In this document: piece by piece, positions 61,347 through 64,000 of the stretch
Numbering within the stretch: position 1 is the stretch's first letter
Layout: each line of letters begins with the position of its first letter
Source: Shewanella glacialipiscicola
GTDB lineage: Bacteria > Pseudomonadota > Gammaproteobacteria > Enterobacterales > Shewanellaceae
DNA: 64,000 nucleotides
NCBI RefSeq assembly: GCF_023283485.1
Contig: NZ_JAKILU010000008.1
Location: 1 to 64,000 of the forward strand
Direction: 5' to 3'
Program-made: the position numbers and the translations under genes
The notes under the pieces: model-generated
Told to the model about the DNA's origin: nothing
Databases searched by the model: none
The model's input: only the letters and a program-made list of their open reading frames with translations

Positions 61347-63644
61347 TTATGCTTCAGTGGTTTTTGGATAATTAAAGGCTTCAAACCACAGATCAAAATC
61401 TGCCACTCTTAACGGTTTTGAAAACACATAGCCTTGAACCATATCGCAACCTAAATGACGTAAAATATCCACACCTTCAGCCTCTTCAACGCCTTCAGCC
61501 ACAACCGTAAATCCTAAGCCGTGGATCAATTGAATACTGGTATTGACGATCATCACATCTTGGCAGTCAGTCAGCATATCTTTAATAAAGCTACGATCAA
61601 TTTTCACTTCATTAACGGGTAAAATTTTCAAATAGGCTAACGATGATTGACCTGTGCCAAAGTCATCAATGGCAACCGATACACCAATGTCACGAAAGCG
61701 CTGCAATACACCCACGACTGTTTGTGCATCTTTCATCACAGCGCCTTCGGTAACTTCAATGCATAACGCCCCGCTCGGCAGATTATTATCCTTTAATAAA
61801 CTGGCGATTTGATTCGGTAAGCGGGTATCAACTAAGTCGTGGGCCGACAGGTTAATGGCCAGTTTAAGCACTAGGCCCTGTTGTTGCCATATAACTAATT
61901 GTTTAATAGCCTGCGTGAGCACCCATTGACTGACGATATCAATGTTGCCTGAGTTTTCAGCGAGTTGGATAAATTCATCGGGAGGAATAAACCCTAAGGT
62001 TGGATGTTGCCAACGAATTAATGCTTCAGCGCCAGTGCATTGATTTAAATGCAAATCCACTTTTGGTTGAAACACGAGATAGAGTTGATTTTGTGCCAAG
62101 CCTATCGGTAAATCACGAATAAGCGTAAGTTCGCGCTGGTATTTCTCATCATCGCCCTGACGATAACTCACCACCCGTAGCTCTTCGAGACAGGCTTGAT
62201 TAAGGGCAATTTCGGCGCGGCGCACTAACACATCGACATCGGTACCATTGCCATCAATGACAAGTAAACCTGCCCTTACCGTCAAAGATATATTCGAACC
62301 TTGAACAGGAAATGGTGCTTCGAGCATATCCAGTGATTTAAGTAAGTGTTCGGGATGTATTCCTTGGCTATAAAGCAGTAAAAACGAATCGCCATCTAAA
62401 CGCGCAAGTAAATCGGGTGTCGGTGCTAATTGCTCTAAGCGGCGCGCAAATAAGATTAATAAGTTATCCGCATTGGCAAACCCAATAATGTCGTTAATAT
62501 GACGAAAATGTTTAATATCCAGTAATACCATAACACCGGATAAACCTTGCCCAAGCTCAGCCAAACACTGCTTCGCGGCAAAACGATTAAGTAAACCCGT
62601 TAAGCTATCGTGGCGAGATTGATACACTAAATCCTTTTCACGCGCCTCTATATCTTCACGCATCAAAGATAAACTGCTGGCTAACACTTCTAACTCAGCA
62701 GGAGCACCTTGAATTTTATTCGGCACCACGCCTTGGCCAATTTTACGCGCGTAGGTCACCAGTTGGTGCACCGGTGCCATCAAACTGCCCGACAACCAAA
62801 TGGCAATCACGATAGCCAGCGTTAACGTGATGGCAAAAATAAGCAGCATGTTATTACGTAACTGCTGGTAACTTTGTTGCCATTTAAGGTTCGATTGATG
62901 CAACAACGCTAACTGGCTACCATTGCGGTCGTACAACTTGAGAGCCATGGTCAGATGATCTACCGGAATCATTTCACTGGGTATGGTGAGTAAATTAGGT
63001 AACAAGCTCGCTTGCGTTAATACACTCAATTTTTCATCATCGGATAAAGTGGAAGCTATTTCGGTGCGGCCGGTATCTTGATTGACAAAACTGACATCAA
63101 TACCCGTAATCGCTTTAGCTTGCTGGGCCACTTTTTCATCTAACACAAAGCCCATGCCAACCCACGCAATTAAGGTAGGGGCTTTAACTGGTTGCAATAC
63201 AAACTGATAACTTACATGGTCAAAGTTTAATATCGCCATACTGCTAGTGGTCATATCAAATAAAGACTGAATATCCTCTTGGTCAAGCCCAGGAATACTC
63301 GAGGTTAATAATGCCCCCTTAGGTGATAACAACACCACGGCATCGGCGCCAATACGCGAGCCATGATTAGATAATACCGACTCAATGGTCTCTTGCTCAC
63401 CCGTTGCAATCGCCCGTTTAAAACCAAAATCCGCACTGAGCACAGAGAGACTCTGGCTTAGCTGTATACCGCGATTAGATAACACCTCGAGGAATACGTT
63501 AGCGCCAATATCGAGGCTTTTCTGTTGCTGTAAAAAGTTGTCTCTTTGCGTCGCCGTCAACACAGAAAATGCGGTAGCAAACTGCACTAAGGTCAGCACA
63601 ATAAAAAAGACTAAAATGAGCCGAGCGCGAAAACTATTTAACAT
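61347..63644 (-). CDS. EAL protein with degenerate GGDEF motif and periplasmic sensor
   Basis: A 765-residue membrane signalling protein: TM1 near 8-28, a periplasmic double-CHASE-like sensor (about 30-265), TM2 near 275-300, HAMP, then a GGDEF-like domain whose motif is DGDSF at 417-421, implying no cyclase activity. An EAL domain follows with E540 in EALIRW, EVTEGAVM, IDDFGTGQSSLAYLK and VVAEGVEE; these fit an active c-di-GMP phosphodiesterase. I start at MLNSFRARLI (63644), overlapping the upstream gene by 11 bases; 63653 or 63665 are possible. The three GCATAA hexamers at its stop are an imperfect tandem repeat. Confidence 0.88.
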   Translation of the reverse strand: MLNSFRARLILVFFIVLTLVQFATAFSVLTATQRDNFLQQQKSLDIGANVFLEVLSNRGIQLSQSLSVLSADFGFKRAIATGEQETIESVLSNHGSRIGADAVVLLSPKGALLTSSIPGLDQEDIQSLFDMTTSSMAILNFDHVSYQFVLQPVKAPTLIAWVGMGFVLDEKVAQQAKAITGIDVSFVNQDTGRTEIASTLSDDEKLSVLTQASLLPNLLTIPSEMIPVDHLTMALKLYDRNGSQLALLHQSNLKWQQSYQQLRNNMLLIFAITLTLAIVIAIWLSGSLMAPVHQLVTYARKIGQGVVPNKIQGAPAELEVLASSLSLMREDIEAREKDLVYQSRHDSLTGLLNRFAAKQCLAELGQGLSGVMVLLDIKHFRHINDIIGFANADNLLILFARRLEQLAPTPDLLARLDGDSFLLLYSQGIHPEHLLKSLDMLEAPFPVQGSNISLTVRAGLLVIDGNGTDVDVLVRRAEIALNQACLEELRVVSYRQGDDEKYQRELTLIRDLPIGLAQNQLYLVFQPKVDLHLNQCTGAEALIRWQHPTLGFIPPDEFIQLAENSGNIDIVSQWVLTQAIKQLVIWQQQGLVLKLAINLSAHDLVDTRLPNQIASLLKDNNLPSGALCIEVTEGAVMKDAQTVVGVLQRFRDIGVSVAIDDFGTGQSSLAYLKILPVNEVKIDRSFIKDMLTDCQDVMIVNTSIQLIHGLGFTVVAEGVEEAEGVDILRHLGCDMVQGYVFSKPLRVADFDLWFEAFNYPKTTEA

Positions 63645-64000
63645 GTAATGCATTGCCTTCAGCATCAAAATGGCCAAATCCCGCAGGCGGCGCCGACGGC
63701 TTAGCCTGACGCTCAATATCTAAAGATAAACTCAATGAATTATGTCCTTGCGTAATGAGTAAATCGGTTGGTTCCGTGGCCATTTTTTGCCATGGATGCC
63801 ACAACTTAACTTTATATTGACCCACTGCTAGGTCATTGAATTGGATCTCACCTTTGTCGTTTGCAACCGCCACCAATGGACTATCGGCAACATAGATAAA
63901 AGCTTGCATATAATCGTGAATATTACAGCCCAGCGCGACTAAACCCGATTTATCGAATAAGATCGGGGCTTCTGCCTGTCCAACATAGAGTTTAAGCTCA
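63634..64000 (-). CDS. methylamine-utilisation-like (cupredoxin-type) protein, partial
   Basis: The open frame continues past the window edge; its N-terminus is missing. The visible 122 residues include GCNIHDYMQAFIYVADSP, matching the cupredoxin-like domain annotated in many Shewanella genomes as a methylamine utilisation protein (MauL-like), followed by a carboxypeptidase-regulatory-like stretch (GEIQFNDLAVGQYKVKLWHPW). The Cys-x2-His segment could bind metal, but this cannot be confirmed here. An ATG at 63909 is internal and not the start. It overlaps the EAL gene by 11 bases. Confidence 0.75.
   Translation of the reverse strand, partial: ELKLYVGQAEAPILFDKSGLVALGCNIHDYMQAFIYVADSPLVAVANDKGEIQFNDLAVGQYKVKLWHPWQKMATEPTDLLITQGHNSLSLSLDIERQAKPSAPPAGFGHFDAEGNALHVK

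Overview
The window is a chromosomal segment of a gammaproteobacterium that I place in the genus Shewanella, probably near the S. baltica/S. putrefaciens group. The placement rests on gene order recalled from S. oneidensis (csrA-alaS-recA-mutS-rpoS-nlpD-pcm-surE-truD-ispF-ispD-ftsB-eno-pyrG-mazG, then relA-rlmD-barA, recN, pgpA-thiL-nusB-rib, glyA, ettA) and on protein sequence. No database search was run.

Layout. 0-20.6 kb is conserved housekeeping, nearly all on the minus strand: tRNA-Ser and four tRNA-Arg(ACG) genes below csrA, then a class I-like aspartokinase, alaS, recX-recA with an SOS promoter, mutS (plus strand), rpoS-nlpD, pcm-surE-truD, ispF-ispD-ftsB, eno, pyrG and mazG. 20.6-32.2 kb reads as an accessory region between mazG and relA: agmatine deiminase, an 18-codon remnant of what looks like aguB, an amidase-signature enzyme, the folate-independent methionine synthase pair mesX-mesD, and a 1589-residue helicase-nuclease of defence-island type, ending in a hairpin-rich stretch. 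32.2-44 kb holds relA, rlmD, the barA sensor kinase with a coupled yjaG-like gene, a LysR regulator divergent from an AEC transporter, and recN with two LexA boxes. 43.8-51.5 kb is pgpA-thiL and the nusB/riboflavin/nrdR/glyA block. 51.7-59.2 kb has ettA, a periplasmic solute-binding-type protein and an RND efflux pair. 59.3-64 kb has a NYN-domain protein and a compact minus-strand operon: cupredoxin-like protein (cut by the window edge), EAL protein with a degenerate GGDEF motif, DUF3034 protein and a lipid-anchored truncated haemoglobin.

How the genes fit together. Several global regulators sit here: BarA (top of the BarA/UvrY/Csr cascade) and CsrA (its output), RpoS and RelA. RecA, RecX and RecN form the DNA-repair theme with visible LexA operators, and MutS adds mismatch repair. 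RibD, riboflavin synthase, a RibBX-type protein and lumazine synthase make flavin beside NusB, as in many proteobacteria. The least explained parts are the 26.4-32.1 kb helicase locus and the 59.9-64 kb haem/c-di-GMP/cupredoxin operon.

Limits: there is no CRISPR array, insertion sequence, rRNA or obvious prophage. All functional calls come from reading motifs and recalled family features.
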